Shown: positions 11,517-24,810, counted from the first letter of the stretch. The stretch: 64,000 bases of DNA from Xestospongia bergquistia (GCA_963965975.1 OZ014421.1:5693001-5757000), one strand, 5' to 3'. Made by a program: numbers and translations. Notes: a model not told the origin generated them from the sequence alone.

Positions 11517-14347
11517 TCAATTACATATACTGGTGATTAACTTGATAAGGACAGATCTGCAATCATATTTTTTAACTAGTCTTTCAATAATCTGTGGCAA
11601 GTGATTCAACATTTCTCTTGGAAGTACAGACTCTGTATAAAACAACAAAGAATATCCTTTAAAATTGTTGAAGAAAATGTTGATATCTTTATTAATGTAT
11701 TATCATAATGTCTGATGAGAAAGAAACAAGTTACTTCAAGGAAGATGATATTTCAAGTCAAAGAAACAATAATAATAAGAACATCAAAACCCTACTACTA
11801 ATAATACTACTGTGTACCAGATAATTATAATTCTAACAAAACTTGTAGCTAAAATATTACTTACCACATAAAGTATCATTGTGTATAGTCAAATCTTCAG
11901 ATACTAGTCCATTTCTTGTCAGTGATAGTTTCCAAGTTATAATATAACATGTGCTGATAACAAAATACAAATAATTAAAACACACTATTATCATCATTAA
12001 TTTATATGACTATATAAATAAATTAACAAACAACCTTTACCCTGCTTTATTCTTCACATTAACTGTACTGATATTGTCTTCTTCACAGATTACAACTCCT
12101 GGGAAACTTTGCTGCCAGAAAAACAAATTAATTCAATAGAGTATTGAAGTCAATGCTAACATCAGAAGAGTATATTAATATCATTACATTACGACAATCC
12201 ATATGTGCTATACATATGTGTGTACCTTAATGTGACATAGAGTCTGTTGTCTTTCAAAGACACGAAGTACATATGTTGAGAAGGTTTGATATAAATCCAT
12301 TAAGTCACATGATCTACAAATCCTATCATAAAAATAACCTGAATATTGAACAATGATATTTTTATATAACAATAAGTATAATATATAAAATAAAGGAAAA
12401 TAATACACAAGAGACAATATAGTATGAATACAATTATTGAAGTTCTAAACATTTATAGTATATACCATTGAATAAAAGTTTTGAGTTCAGTAGATATTGT
12501 TTGGTCAACTTCAATATGGAGATTAACAATTTTAGTTAGTTCAGGAGTAGCCTATTTACAATTGAATAAGAAACCATTATTAGTATTATGTAGATTATGT
12601 TAACAAATACATATTCTTTCTATTACTAAACTATAATTAAAACAATCCAATAACTAGTAATCATATTATTTCTCTATATCAAGTAAATAGATGACCAAAA
12701 CAATATTAAAATACATGATGATTTACCAGCTCTTCAATTGTAGTGAAAGTAGTTTGGAAGAGTAATCCATGAACAATTCCTTTGTGTCTATGAACTCTCC
12801 ATAATTGTGTACTATCTATAAATTAGAAATATTAATGGATCCACAATATCATTATATGATTAAAACAACATTTACAAACATTACATTGATATATACACAT
12901 GTAGTATTGATCAAACATTGGTCCTATAATATTATATACTTACCTTTTCTAATAGTTTCACTTGAAATTGATAAAAACTCTAAACCAGTTAAAGCTTTAT
13001 TAAGTTCAATCTATGTTTGTAAATCAATTAAAATGAGATCAAGAATTAATTAAACATCATGATTGTATGATTATTTCAACTTAATACTTTCAATAACATC
13101 TATTTCTATCATGATCATGAAGGTAGACATTGTATATATGTTATAAAACTTGGAGCCTGTTCTTTAGTTTAGCAGTTTCTTATGTTCAAGGAACAAATGA
13201 AACACTCAAATATTTCTAATGTCAAGATTGTAAATATCTACAAAGACTTTTGTAATAATGATCATAACAATATCAAAAGAACTTGATTAATTATTAACAC
13301 ATAGTTAAAGAACACAGCATGATATGTGGCCCTGCTAATGGTCAAATTATCATTTACATTACCTCCATTTTAAGTTTCTTAACTGGTAAACTTGGCAGTT
13401 CAAATGCAGATATGTTACTATCTGAAGTGGAGTGTGGCTCTGATAGAAGTTGTCTGAAAATATAACGATATGCAAGTAAATTAAAAATGTGTTATTTGAG
13501 GCTGAGCTTATTCAAAAGCCTCATTAGCTGTTACAAATAACAGCAATTATTTTAATTATGTTGTAATAACTTTGTTATAATTCAATACAACAATAAATAT
13601 CTTTTAAATAATCAAATAAGCACAAAACTGAGCACAATAATTCTACACTATATAGACAGACAATAACTAAGTACTCACTTAAATAGATACACTATGTAAG
13701 CAACATTACATCATAATGACAACACACTAAATAAACAATACAGCCATAGTTACTATATATGTTATATAATTATAATACATTAATATACAATATACATGTA
13801 TAAAACTTACAGTGCCTGGTCAATAATATTATGAGAAAAGAGCTCCATATTGTCTGTTGAAGTTTCTCTGCCATTATTAAGTAAATCAGATTGCTTATTG
13901 TTCAGTCTTTCTTGTAGTGAAGCCACCTCCAAATTGAGTTTTTGTACGCTAGTCTCTAGTGCAGCAATTTCATATATTATGTCATTAAGTGATACAGCAT
14001 TTGTGATATGACAGTCATCCAACAAAGAGTCTTCTGATGAGCTATCCAATGATTCAGTACTCTCAAAAGTAAGATTATGACTTTCAAGCCTGTAATACAA
14101 AGAGAACGTTTATTAGCTCTTGAGCAATTTATTGTGAGCAATAGGAATCTTTTCATTATAAAACTGATTAATTGCCATGCACTCTGCCCTGGATTAGCAA
14201 TTAGCATTAGGTTGCATTATTAAACTATTCACTAATTATTAATAGTGTTTTCCGCGTATTAACTTACCTATTCAATGCGAGTGATACTTGACTGGTCAGA
14301 TAAACATCTATATTGAGTTCACTGTTGAGTTCACTCCCATCCATCAT
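11517..14347 (-). CDS. CENPP: Centromere protein P-like (CCAN kinetochore subunit)
   Basis: Ten exons read on the minus strand: 14347-14268, 14089-13811, 13453-13363, 13010-12944, 12815-12727, 12551-12466, 12322-12226, 12111-12041, 11953-11865 and 11632-11517. They keep frame throughout and total 1065 nt (354 residues). The N-terminal third has a short coiled coil (around EIAALETSVQKLNLEVASLQ), as in CENP-P. The rest follows the CENP-P order: LTGL...ETIRK, then HRHKGIVHGLLFQTTFTTIEEL-type RWD strands, the helix FIQWICRSCDLMDLYQTF, and YIITWKLSLTRNGLVSEDL, which corresponds to the vertebrate VIVWRIQIDEDG region. Vertebrate CENP-P is about 290 residues; the extra length here is an N-terminal acidic/serine stretch. 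CENP-P pairs with CENP-O in the inner kinetochore. Identity rests on remembered family pattern; the exon chain itself is firm. Confidence 0.72.
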
Positions 14348-14548
14348 TTAAACACCAGCAGCTGACACATGTCAACACGTGGTTACATGTGCTGATTATT
14401 ATCACAGCTATAATTATAATAATTAAAATATTAAATGCACTTGACTACCTACTAGTATCTGGCATTGTTGAGGCACACTGACCAGCATTATGGTCTAATA
14501 AAGGCTACTGTATGTTAGTTTAAGCAATTTGATTAAAGAGCAGTGCTG
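14348..14548. promoter_or_regulatory. Shared divergent promoter, CENPP / tandem-family gene A
   Basis: 201 bp separate the two opposing start codons. Both genes must carry their proximal promoters and 5' UTRs here. No TATA box or known element was assigned. Confidence 0.5.
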
Positions 14549-15354
14549 ATGGCAGATAGTGTACTTGATGGCGATATTAACGTACTATTCCATAATACAA
14601 CTCAGTTAGAGGATATGTTTGTATTGGTATATGCCAAATTATATCCAATACCTCTAACTCTTCAGACGTTTAGAATGGCCTGGCGGTTTTTGCAGATACC
14701 AATCAATGGAAGTGTGAAGTTTGTCTATCCTCAAAAAACTCTAGTTGGTGCATTCTTTTATGAGGAAGAATCGTTGATAACAGCTGGACCGTTTGATGCT
14801 GAGCCTGGATCAACATGGATAGCATCAACATTGTCAGAAACAACTCTGACATTAGAACGAAAGAGTAAGTTCAACAATTATTTATAATATGATATGATGT
14901 AAATGATTTTTCAGAGAATGCTTCACCTGTACCAGATGGAGGATATCTTTTCTACAACAAAGAACCGATTGATTCATCTTGGACTGGACGTATTATTGAT
15001 GTGGCCTTGTTTAAAGGAGACCTTTCTAAAAGACCACTTGTAAGCATGAAAAATCGAGTTGGTAGCTATGTTACCTTAAAACCAACCAATAAGATTTATG
15101 TGCTAATTGGAATACCTGCCAAATCTGCTGTCGTTAACGATTTGATTACTCAGATTAAAAAAGGTCAATTACAAATACGATTTGATGATACTTCTGATGA
15201 TACTGACCAAGTCCAACATCTACTTCCTGATGCCGAGTTCACTCCAATGACAGAGATTGACTTTGAAAAATATGGTAGTAATGATATAGATGTGAATATA
15301 GTAGAGGAACCAACAAGTGGAAAAATATCTTTTAATATTAGTGCTATTGACTAG
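14549..15354 (+). CDS. Tandem two-exon family, gene A (unknown function)
   Basis: Exons 14549-14864 and 14915-15354 join in phase 1 to give 251 residues. The ATG at 14549 is the first in frame, and no signal peptide or membrane segment is seen. The protein looks like two beta-rich halves, one per exon. Half 1 has FHNTT, YPIPLT, RMAWRF and AGPFDAEPGSTW; half 2 has PVPDGGY, SSWTGR, VALFKGD, LLPDAEFTPMTEI and TSGKISF. Two similar genes follow on the same strand with the same intron position. An AATAAA lies at 15418-15423. I do not recognise the family. The 'inter-strand NTT...AW...YP...GS' layout recalls small cytosolic beta-sandwich proteins of bacteria and fungi, but that is only an impression. 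Confidence 0.85.
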
Positions 15355-15719
15355 CACATCATTCATAGAAGTGGCAGTTTGATATTAGTAGGAAAGAATT
15401 AATGTGAAGAGTTTTTTAATAAAATTAATAAAACCTTAATTGTCTTTTACTTTTGATTTTTTTTTGTATTATAATAAGAATATTTCTCACAAAATAATGA
15501 CACACTGATGTCATAACTAGAATTATACATTAATGTACTATGATGTCATTCAGTTCCCAGTAGTTATAAGCATCTCGACTTTCGTTTACCTAACACTTCA
15601 ACATTTGGTCTCATTAAAAGATGCAGTAATGTCATTTATAGAGTATTGTAACTCAAATCACTGGTGAAGCAGTCAAATTTACAAGAGAAATCAATTGTTC
15701 CCAGTTATTAGCATTGGAT
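15355..15719. other. Spacer between tandem-family genes A and B
   Basis: It contains a likely polyadenylation signal for gene A (AATAAA at 15418) and presumably the gene B promoter. No other feature is seen. Confidence 0.5.
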
Positions 15720-16579
15720 ATGCACAAGCCACTTGATGAAGATGTAGAATTATTGTTCCGCAATACCACTAGTATTGAAGATATTAATGTTTTAATATTT
15801 TCCAAATTATATCCAATACCTTTAACTGATCAGACAATCAGAATGGCATGGCAATATTTTCAGATACCTATCAATGGCAGTATGAAATTTGTCTATCCTC
15901 ATAAAACTCAAGTGGGTGCATTCTTTTATGAAGGTGATTCAAATATCACAGCTGGACCATTTGATGCTGAGCCTGGATCAACATGGGTAGCAAAAACATT
16001 ATCAGAGACAACTATGACATTAGAGCAAGACAGTAAGTCCACCACAAACTCTTCCTTATATCATATGTATATCATTCATTAGAGAGTGCTATACATGTAC
16101 CAGACGAAGGATATGTTTTCCACAACAAAGAACCTGATGATTCATCTTGGACTGGACGTGTTATTAATGTGGCCTTGTTTAAAGGTAACATTATAGGCTC
16201 CATAAAAAGTCCTTTTGTAAGCAAACAATGTCGTGTTGGTAACTATGTAACTTTAAAACAAGCAAACAGAATATATGCTTGTATTGGAATACCAGCTAAG
16301 TCATACGTGGTCTCCTCACTTCCACCTTCTCTTGACTCAGTTTTAAAAGAATCTGGGAGTCATACTCCTGAAAGCATACTTCGCAAAATTGCTTCAGGGC
16401 ATACAGAGTTAAGATATGACCCTTCAGAAGATACTGATGCACATTTACTTCCTGATAGTGAATTCACCCCAATGACAGAGATTAATCTTGAAAACTATAA
16501 TCAAGGTCAGATAGAAGTGAAGATTGTAGAGCAACCAGGCAGTGGAAAGATATCATTCGTAATTGATAATGAATATTAA
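15720..16579 (+). CDS. Tandem two-exon family, gene B (unknown function)
   Basis: Exons 15720-16032 and 16083-16579 give 269 residues. Only the first of several possible AG acceptors at 16081-16086 keeps the family frame. The N-terminal half is the closest relative of gene A: the blocks YPIPLTDQT, IPINGS, AGPFDAEPGSTW and LSETTMTLEQ are shared almost word for word. The second half carries VPDEGY, SSWTGRV, ALFKGN, LLPDSEFTPMTEI and SGKISF. It also has a 25-30 residue insertion (around LPPSLDSVLKESG) missing from A and C, so the loop between the last strand groups tolerates length change. No targeting signal is seen. Confidence 0.85.
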
Positions 16580-17315
16580 TACATCAGTGACAATGAGAAC
16601 AATGTTTATAATATTATCCACTTTATAATTATGTTTAATAATCATGATTATAATACAATGCAATTTATTAACCAGTCAATAACAAACCTGTTGTTACTAT
16701 TATCTACTATTATAACTTCATAACATTAAATGATATTTTGTAGTATAAGTATCTTTCTTTCTGAACATGGTGGAACAACTATAATAAAGTTATCCAAAGA
16801 AACTGTGTGTACTACATATCATGACTGAGGAATACATATAGGTACATACTTTATGATTAAATTCCCATCAGTTACAAGCAGCTTATGTAACAGTGATCAT
16901 ACTTCTTTAATTAGATACCATGTAAAATTAATCAGTATAGTAATTGTTATACAATAGAAACAGTTGAAACATGACAATGTATTTGTCAATCCTGTCAATA
17001 TTAACATTAGACTAGCAACTATCATAATATCTACATACAAAAAAGACACTCTTCAGAACCAGAACATTAAGATCACTTTCCAGACATTAAGTTGTATAAT
17101 TCTGAAAGAGATAGACAAGATTACTCTATCTTCATAGACTCTTTTAAGAGGATGAAGCCTATCAACTGCATGATTTCCTAAACTACCACCACACATTTCA
17201 CTAGTGTATAATACATCTAATTAATTACCTACTAGCTACATATACATGAAATCTAATTAAATTGCATTAATTACAAAGCTGACAAGCAGTTTGTTGTACT
17301 GCTATCATTGAAGAA
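16580..17315. other. Spacer between tandem-family genes B and C
   Basis: About 735 bp of AT-rich sequence. I see no exon, no decayed fourth family copy and no long repeat. It presumably holds the gene C promoter. Confidence 0.5.
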
Positions 17316-18096
17316 ATGGCTGCTAGTGATATTGAAATACAATTTCAAAATGACACTGAAATTGAGAGTGCCATTGTTTTGTTATTTGCCAGACCCTATC
17401 CAGTTCCTCTAAATGACCAAACAGTTAGGATGGCATGGAGATTCCTATTTGTTCCACCAAAGGGCAATTCAAAATTTTTTTATCCTCAAAAAAACCTTCT
17501 TAGTGCTTTCTTCTATGAAGGTGATGCAAATATTACAGCAGGACCATTTGAAGCTGAACCAGGCTCAACATGGAGAGCTACTGCAACATCAAAACAAACC
17601 ATCACCCTTGAACAAGACAGTATGTTAAATGATATCTTTAAAGTACATATATTGTTTATGTCCTTTAGCAAATTGTTTCCCTGTACCCGATGGAGGTTAT
17701 GTTATTTATAACAATGAACCTGATGATTGGACTGGACGTGTTCTTAATGTAGCTTTATTTAAAGGAGAAGATTCTAAACGACCACTTGTGAGCGTGCAAT
17801 GTCGAATTGGAAACTATGTGGTCTTAAGTCCAACAGACAAACTTTACATGTGTGCCATGATACCTGCCTTTTCCACTCAAGTATATTTCATTGGAGACTT
17901 TTTGACAGGGAAAAAAACATTGACGTATGAGCCTGTTGACTTGGCCAAGGATTTTAAGCTTCTTCCAGATAGTGAGTTCACTCCAATGACCGAAATCGAC
18001 CTTCTAGAATATGGTAGCAAAGGTATATATATACAAATGATAGAGGAGCCATCCAGTGGAAAGCTGTCCTTTCAAATAAGTCCTGCTGAAAACTAA
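17316..18096 (+). CDS. Tandem two-exon family, gene C (unknown function)
   Basis: Exons 17316-17619 and 17669-18096 give 243 residues with the same phase-1 intron as genes A and B. It is the most diverged copy: YPVPLNDQT, RMAWRFLFVPP, AGPFEAEPGSTW, PVPDGGY, DDWTGRV, ALFKGED, LLPDSEFTPMTEI and SGKLSF are kept, while surface stretches differ. Intact frames, splice sites and motifs in all three copies argue that each is functional. The product should be a soluble cytosolic protein; ligand and role are unknown. Confidence 0.85.
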
Positions 18097-18395
18097 ATAC
18101 TAAACAATAATATCTGAGCAAGTAGGCCTTTTTGTGACAACATTTACGCTATATATTCTAATTATATTCATAATATTATTGATCTTAAGATTGGTCTTGT
18201 CAGTCAATAATGTAACACAGCAAAGTATGCATGAATAATATGTTTATTGAGATATAGCACATGTTATTAGGAATTCTTTCAAAGTTCTCACGTATTATTA
18301 AAAAATGAGATAAAATATGAATATTATATAAAGAGACCTTGTACATGTAAAAAACTATACAAGACATACTATATTGATAATGAGATTCATTGACA
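18097..18395. other. Convergent 3' spacer
   Basis: This separates the stop codons of gene C and the minus-strand LRR gene. Nothing beyond 3' UTR sequence is apparent. Confidence 0.45.
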
Positions 18396-21300
18396 TCAAA
18401 TGTGATGAAGTTTTACATTATGAGGAAGAGAAGATGATGCATTTGATTTAGTTACAGGATACGAGTGTGTAGGGATCACATGATGTGATGATGAATATGA
18501 TGTACCTGGACCATGTTCAGTATTAGTAGTACCATACCTAAGAATAATAAACATATTAAATATGTATTAGTTTTAAAGTGCTATACTATTGACATAACAA
18601 CAGTATATTCATTGTGTTGTATGTAATGCTACAAATAAATCAAAGACTATGGAACCAAAGATTGTTACATTATAGCACATTATATACACACTATATGCAC
18701 ACCATATGCACACTGTATGCACATCACATGCACACCATATGTAAATCATTGCACATTATATGCACACTATACATACTATTTGTACATTATATTGACATTA
18801 TATGTAGAGCTCTTGTTTAGTGAGATACCTCAAAGTGGCAGTATTGTTATTTCTCTACCTCTATTCAAATTATAACTAGGTTTAGGAATCACACTCCATA
18901 CTTAAACCAGCTCTAAAACATTAATAAATGCACAATTTTATTGCTAATATTACTAAGAGTATAATCTATGCTATTAACATTTCATAGTTTATAATTAGTT
19001 ACTTCAATAGCTCAATACGATAGAGTAAGTACTTACTCTTCACAGACATCTTGTGGAAGTGGCTGTTGTAATAAATGGGTGTGGTGTTCAATTTCATTTC
19101 CTGAGAGACTAGTTGAAAAAATTGATAAAAAGTAAAATTTAAAATAACTATTGACAACTAACAAAGGTTTTAAAACCTAAAATCATTTATAAGAGATATA
19201 GACCAGACACCTTTTGCATTAAGACCACTTATTCTAGACTTGTGTTAATAACTTAATGCACTATTTAACTTTTGTATGATGGACTATAATTAAGGAACAT
19301 TTCTAACATTCCGAGGTATCTGTCCATATAGACTACTGGGGATATATACTCATGATACCAGTGTGTATAATATATACATGTAACAGTCACATGACAATTG
19401 CTCTCCAGTACATGGGAGGCCAATGTATACATGTGATAGTTATATGATAGTTATAGGCTATATGCATGGGAAGACAATGTGTACATGTGATAGTCACATG
19501 ATAAGTGTATATACTTACATGACAGAACAAAGTGAAGTCTTTTCTAAAAATTCTTGAATAATGGTCAAACAGTCATAGTTGATGTCATTGTTGGTCAACC
19601 TAATTGAAACAAAAATATTTAAATTAATTGTATTCTCTAAACATAGCAAGATAGATTATATAATTTGTATGTTCTAAATATAGCATGACAGACTATATAA
19701 TTTGCATGTTCTAAATATAGCATGATAGATTATATAATTTGTATGTTCTACATATAGCATGACAGATTATATAATTTGTATGTTCTACATATAGCATGAC
19801 AGATTATATAATTTGTATGTTCTAAATATAGCATGACAGATTATATAATTTGTATGTTCTAAATATAGCAAGATAAGTGCATGTTCTAAAAATAATTATC
19901 ATGATAGATTATTTATAATAATATGTCATATGTGTTACTATTTTTAGAAGTAAACCACATTAATCAGTTGTATGACATAATCCCACAATCACTTTATATG
20001 CAAAAGTTGCTTATAACATATAAAATGTGATTATAAAACAACAAACTGTGTATGATATACAAGTATTCAGAAATGATCGATATCTTTATATTATCCCATA
20101 TATAACAAGACTATATGATCACTTACTTGAGATGCTTGATGTTCCTACAACTCCTGACTGTATCAAGTAATAGTTTTAAGGAATCTTTTCTAATTCCATT
20201 ATTAGGAAGACTGTTAGTAAAAAATATAATTGTCCATTAGACAGTCAACATTAATAAAATCTATAAATATTTAAATTCACACAAATCAAAAGGAATAAAG
20301 GCATTTGTTAACATATACTCCAAACAACAGTGTCTATGATACATCAATGGAGAGTTTTGAAGAAGAGCAATATTATTACTGGTAACCCATCAAAATTAAA
20401 ATGAGAGTTCTAATTTGTTAACTAAATATCATGTTAATTTACCAGTCTTATCTAATATTATTACTGGTAACCTATCAAAATTAAAATGAGAGTTCTAATT
20501 TGTTAACTAAATATCATGTTAATTTACCAGTCTTATCTAATATTATTACTAGTATTATTACTAGTAACCCATCAAAATTAAAATGAGAGTTCTTATTTGT
20601 TAACTAACTATCATGTTAGTCTTATCTAATATTATTACTGGTAACCCATCAAAATTAAAATGAGAGTTTTACTACCAGTCTTATCTAATATTATTACCTG
20701 TTATAGACTAGTGACCAAACACAATTCAATTAGTTTTGCAATATATCACTTTACGCTGAATAAAGTCAACTAATTATAATTTTTTATACTATATTATTAT
20801 AATATTAACAATTACACACTATATGCTGTGATAATTGCATTACATCATTGAACATCTAATAACAACAATTACACATGTACTGAATGAACTCTCCTTCTAA
20901 GAAGTAAAGTTCATTTAAAGTGTTTAACTAGTTCCATGACATTAAACAAACTCTCCTTCTAAGAAAGTAAAGTTTATTTAAAATGTCTAAGTAGTTCTGT
21001 GAAATATTACACCATTATAAGCTCTAACTTCAAAGGTTACTTGGTTTATAGTAGTAAGTATTAAACTACATTGAGTTTTATCATATGTTGTTATATACAA
21101 TGTGCCAAAGTCTCTTCATGTTAAGTTTTGTTCTTATAAAGAAAAAAATCAAGTCAATGGATTTATACGTAAAATGTGTCTATATAACAATATTTTTCTA
21201 ATGAATAATAAAACTAACTTGTTAATTGTAAAAATATATTATAGACTTGTACTACATGTATTAATGAAATAAAATTGCAGGCTAAATTATGACTGACAAG

Positions 21301-24300
21301 CAAATAAATATTTAAGTGAACACAAACAGACTTTAGCATTAATTCCTACATGATGTTATAATATGTTTGGTATGCATAGAGTACAAAGTTCAAATCATTG
21401 ATTACCTTAATTCTTCAATGGTTTGTTTTTTCTTTAGTTCTTTACATAGTAATGTCATCATCTCTAGATCTCCTAGACTACTAGCTGAAATCCTATACAG
21501 AACACATAGAGTAGATAAGGATACATGAATAATAGTTTCAAATTACAACTATGTTCATTGTCTGTGTGCATGTACATATACATGTACATGTACATATACA
21601 TGTACTTGTATATGTACATGTACATGTATATGTATATGTACATATACATATACATGTATATGCATATGTACACGTACATGTTATTATCTACATATATAGG
21701 ATGTACATGTTTGGGATATACATGTACATGTTATGTTACAAGGTACATGTATAGGTATACATGTTACTAGGAACATGTACGGGATATATATCTACATGTA
21801 TATTTGTACATGTATATGTACATGTATATTTACAGTGTAATAGATCAAACAGTCTATTGGAAGTCTTCAGGAAGTGAGTGGCACTATGTCTACCATACAC
21901 ATAGTAGTACAATTACTATATCTGTGAAATATGATTAGGTGCAAAATACCAGAGCATAACAGAGATACTACACTACATTTTGATGTCTTAACATCACACA
22001 ATTCTTTTACTAATAAACTATGGATTGAGAACTTATTCTATTATCATATCATATTTAATAAAACATATGGTTTTAGTTTTATATACTAATACTTGTGTAT
22101 TATTTAATCAGGCTTAGTTTTTATCTTAGTGGAATTTCCAATAGCTCTGTCTTCATTAAGGCAGTGTTCTTTTTTAATGTTATTTTAAAACTAATTGCTT
22201 ATATATTTAACATCAATGTGTCTTCATGAAGAGATATTTTATTGACAACAGACATTACAACTTACTCTAAACGTTTCACATCAACTTTAGGATTAGAAAT
22301 CTGATTAAAAAGATGCATCAATTGAACACGATCCAGACCTCTATATTTCCATTTTCCTATAATAGACAAAAACACAAGCATATCCTACTTCATAATATTC
22401 TTTCATTATAGAATGTATATGAGGATGGAGGTGGTTTACTATTGTCTGACTGACAACAGGGAAACCCCTCAAACATGGAGAGTAAGAAGAGTCATTCAAA
22501 CTCAATTATAACATATTGAGTTACAATTAGATGTATTCAAAGCATTCAGTTATAATTAGAGGAGGATATTCAATTCTTATATAGTTACATTACAATATCA
22601 GTAACACAATACTGTATGATCAGCACATGACATCAAATTTAGCATGTCGTAATTCTTTAACAATTTACTACACTACTCAAGGTACATTCATTCCATACCT
22701 CCTGACGTAGAGTCAATTTGAGCTGATTTATGAAGCGGAGGCGCACTTCTCATAGGAAGACTTGAATAATGGGGCTGTCCCCTATAATCACTTGGGTAAT
22801 TAGGGACTGGTACTCGTTTAAATGCTGAATTAGGAGGAGGAGGTGGTTGAATGTGAGTAGATGGTTGATAACTGGGTCCAACAGGAACAGCTGTCTCATA
22901 AGCTAACCCACGATGAACACGTGGTAAACGATGGTCATAAGAGAGTGAAAAGGGAGCTCCGTTCACTGGTATAGTTACAGGATGTTGGTATTTAACAGGA
23001 TATGTAGAAAATTGAGCTTGAGGATGCATGACCTTTCTGTAAGAGTAACTTTGTGTCCTTTGAACTCTCATAGGGTGAAATCCGTTCTGTCTTCCTTCAC
23101 CCATTGAGTAAGATCGATGTACAGCTATTGGTTGACTTGCCATCCATTCTTGTTCGTTGTGTTGTTGGTATATAACAGGAGGAGGATTATCAGTGAAGGC
23201 CACTCGTTTTACTGGTTGGTTTGGTTGAGTGTGATTGCTATGATTGGCATGTTCATTTAAAGCAGATGATTTTGAATTACTTCGTATCATTGATTCATTT
23301 GGATTATGTGTGTTTGATTTGATGTGATCTTGGTTAGCATGTTTATTCAAATCAGATGATTTTGAATTGCTTTTTACCATCTTGTTCCTGGGGGGAATAT
23401 CGTTAGGGGGTGTGGTAGATGTGGTAGAAGTTGTTGATTTAGATTCATCATCAGTTGGGACTTGATTCCCTTCTAAACTCTCGGAACTCGGAGATATACT
23501 AATTGAACCAGAGTCTGGACTAATGTGACCATCATTTAGTGCTGTAGTAATAGTCTGATCATTAGTATGCACTGTGGTTGACAGAGGAACACTGGCGTCA
23601 TTATTTGAAGTTGATTGTCCTTGCAAAGCTATATAGCCAAGACAATAAAAAAACTATGAAATAATATTGGAGTATATATAACTGCGTGAGGCAGATACAG
23701 CCAGACAGGCAGGCAGCTATTCTAACCACCTGCTATACCACTATGATGGGAACATTGACCATGAGTATTTACACATTTGTGAAGTTATGAATATCATTAA
23801 AATATTCCTGAAGGCATACTCAGAGCAACTACGATTGTTACTTGGATATAATTGGAGGCGACAAAACAGCCTTAACCACAGTGTGTAAATAACATAACTG
23901 ACATATTTGAACAACCTTAACTTTCAATAGTGTTTAAATATAATAAATCACAGCTTTATAGTCTAGAATATTTTAATTACAAAAATACAATTTTCAAGGG
24001 TAGTACAATACAAGGTTACTATGGTAATGTTGTCTAAGGATATATGCATATGTTCTTAATAAATAGATACACTATGAGTTTATGTAATTAATAGTGATAG
24101 CTATAATAATATAAATAATAGATAATAGTCATAACTATAATAATTACAAACCAGAAATGGATGGGCAAACAACAAAAGTAATGATTACACGGATGGATGG
24201 ATTGGTATAAATATAAATTATTATACTGACCATTGACAGTATACTATATACTATGTTGAAGACACATTATTATACTGACTGCTAACAGTACTATAGTATT

Positions 24301-24810
24301 ACCTTGTGATTGTAACTCCTTTATTTTATTTTTGGCTACATCTAGTTCCCATTTTGTGTCCTCTAATTCTGCCATAGTACGATAATACAATTGAGCATAA
24401 TGGTCTCGTCGTTTATAAGCCCGTTGAAGTTTGTGACTCAATTTCTCTAACTCAGCCATACATGTTGTTACAGACATATCTAATTAAAATAATGCTTTAT
24501 AATATATTAAATTTTCTTCATGGTATAAGGTAACAATGTATGATTAACTTAAATAGGGAATACTTGATGTTAACATTCATAAAGTTTAGCTTAAGCGTTA
24601 GACAAGGATGTTGATTTCAATGTCAGAGTTCAGTTAAAATGACGCATTAGTATAATATACAATAGAATTCCCATGTGCAAAATATATCACAGTAACAGTT
24701 CAATAAGCAGCTACTCATATGTAACTTAATATAGGATAGTAAGTAAACTATGACAAGAATGTCTCCACATTACCTTTGTTTAATGTTACAGGAGGTGACC
24801 TACTCTCCAT
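18396..24810 (-). CDS. Coiled-coil / Pro-Ser-rich / leucine-rich-repeat protein
   Basis: Nine exons splice in frame: 24810-24774, 24479-24303, 23628-22699, 22356-22266, 21492-21406, 20210-20127, 19599-19519, 19108-19037 and 18537-18396 (1701 nt, 566 residues). Residues about 15-70 form a charged coiled coil (MAELEKLSHKLQRAYKRRDH, then a heptad-like KNKIKELQSQ). The 930-nt third exon encodes about 310 residues of disordered Ser/Thr/Pro/His/Asn-rich sequence. Exons 4-8 encode ribonuclease-inhibitor-type LRRs of 24-30 residues, all cut in phase 2 after the first (for example LPNNGIRKDSLKLLLDTV and LTNNDINYDCLTIIQEFL). A Ser/His-rich tail follows. There is no NACHT or membrane segment. It could be a scaffold; I cannot name an ortholog. 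Confidence 0.8.
18665..18790. repeat. Degenerate ATGCACAC(C/T)AT tandem repeat
   Basis: About ten imperfect copies of an 11-12 bp unit lie in the last intron of the LRR gene, 128 bp upstream of its terminal exon. Units read as cacattatatg / cacaccatatg / cacactgtatg. Confidence 0.8.
19634..19880. repeat. Minisatellite, unit about 37 bp, around six copies
   Basis: The unit tagattatataatttgtat + gttctaaatatagcatg repeats with few changes inside an LRR-gene intron. The last unit is shortened. Confidence 0.85.
20369..20700. repeat. Tandem repeat, unit about 86 bp, four partly deleted copies
   Basis: Each copy begins tattattactggtaacc and continues catcaaaattaaaatgagag. The first two are nearly identical and full length; the last two have internal deletions. 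It lies in an LRR-gene intron. Confidence 0.85.
21571..21840. repeat. TACATG/TATATG-rich simple repeat
   Basis: Alternating tacatg, tatatg and tacatatacatg units form a low-complexity tract in an LRR-gene intron. The tract is open in several frames only because of its composition and is not coding. Confidence 0.85.

Noticed and set aside
12322..12352. CENPP exon 7 extended to the AG at 12349 region
   Set aside because: The extended exon has an in-frame TGA; the acceptor at 12324-12323 keeps the frame and the family match.
21473..21770. Overlapping open frames in the TACATG tract
   Set aside because: Low-complexity Met/Tyr/Ile or Val/His translation from a simple repeat, within an intron.
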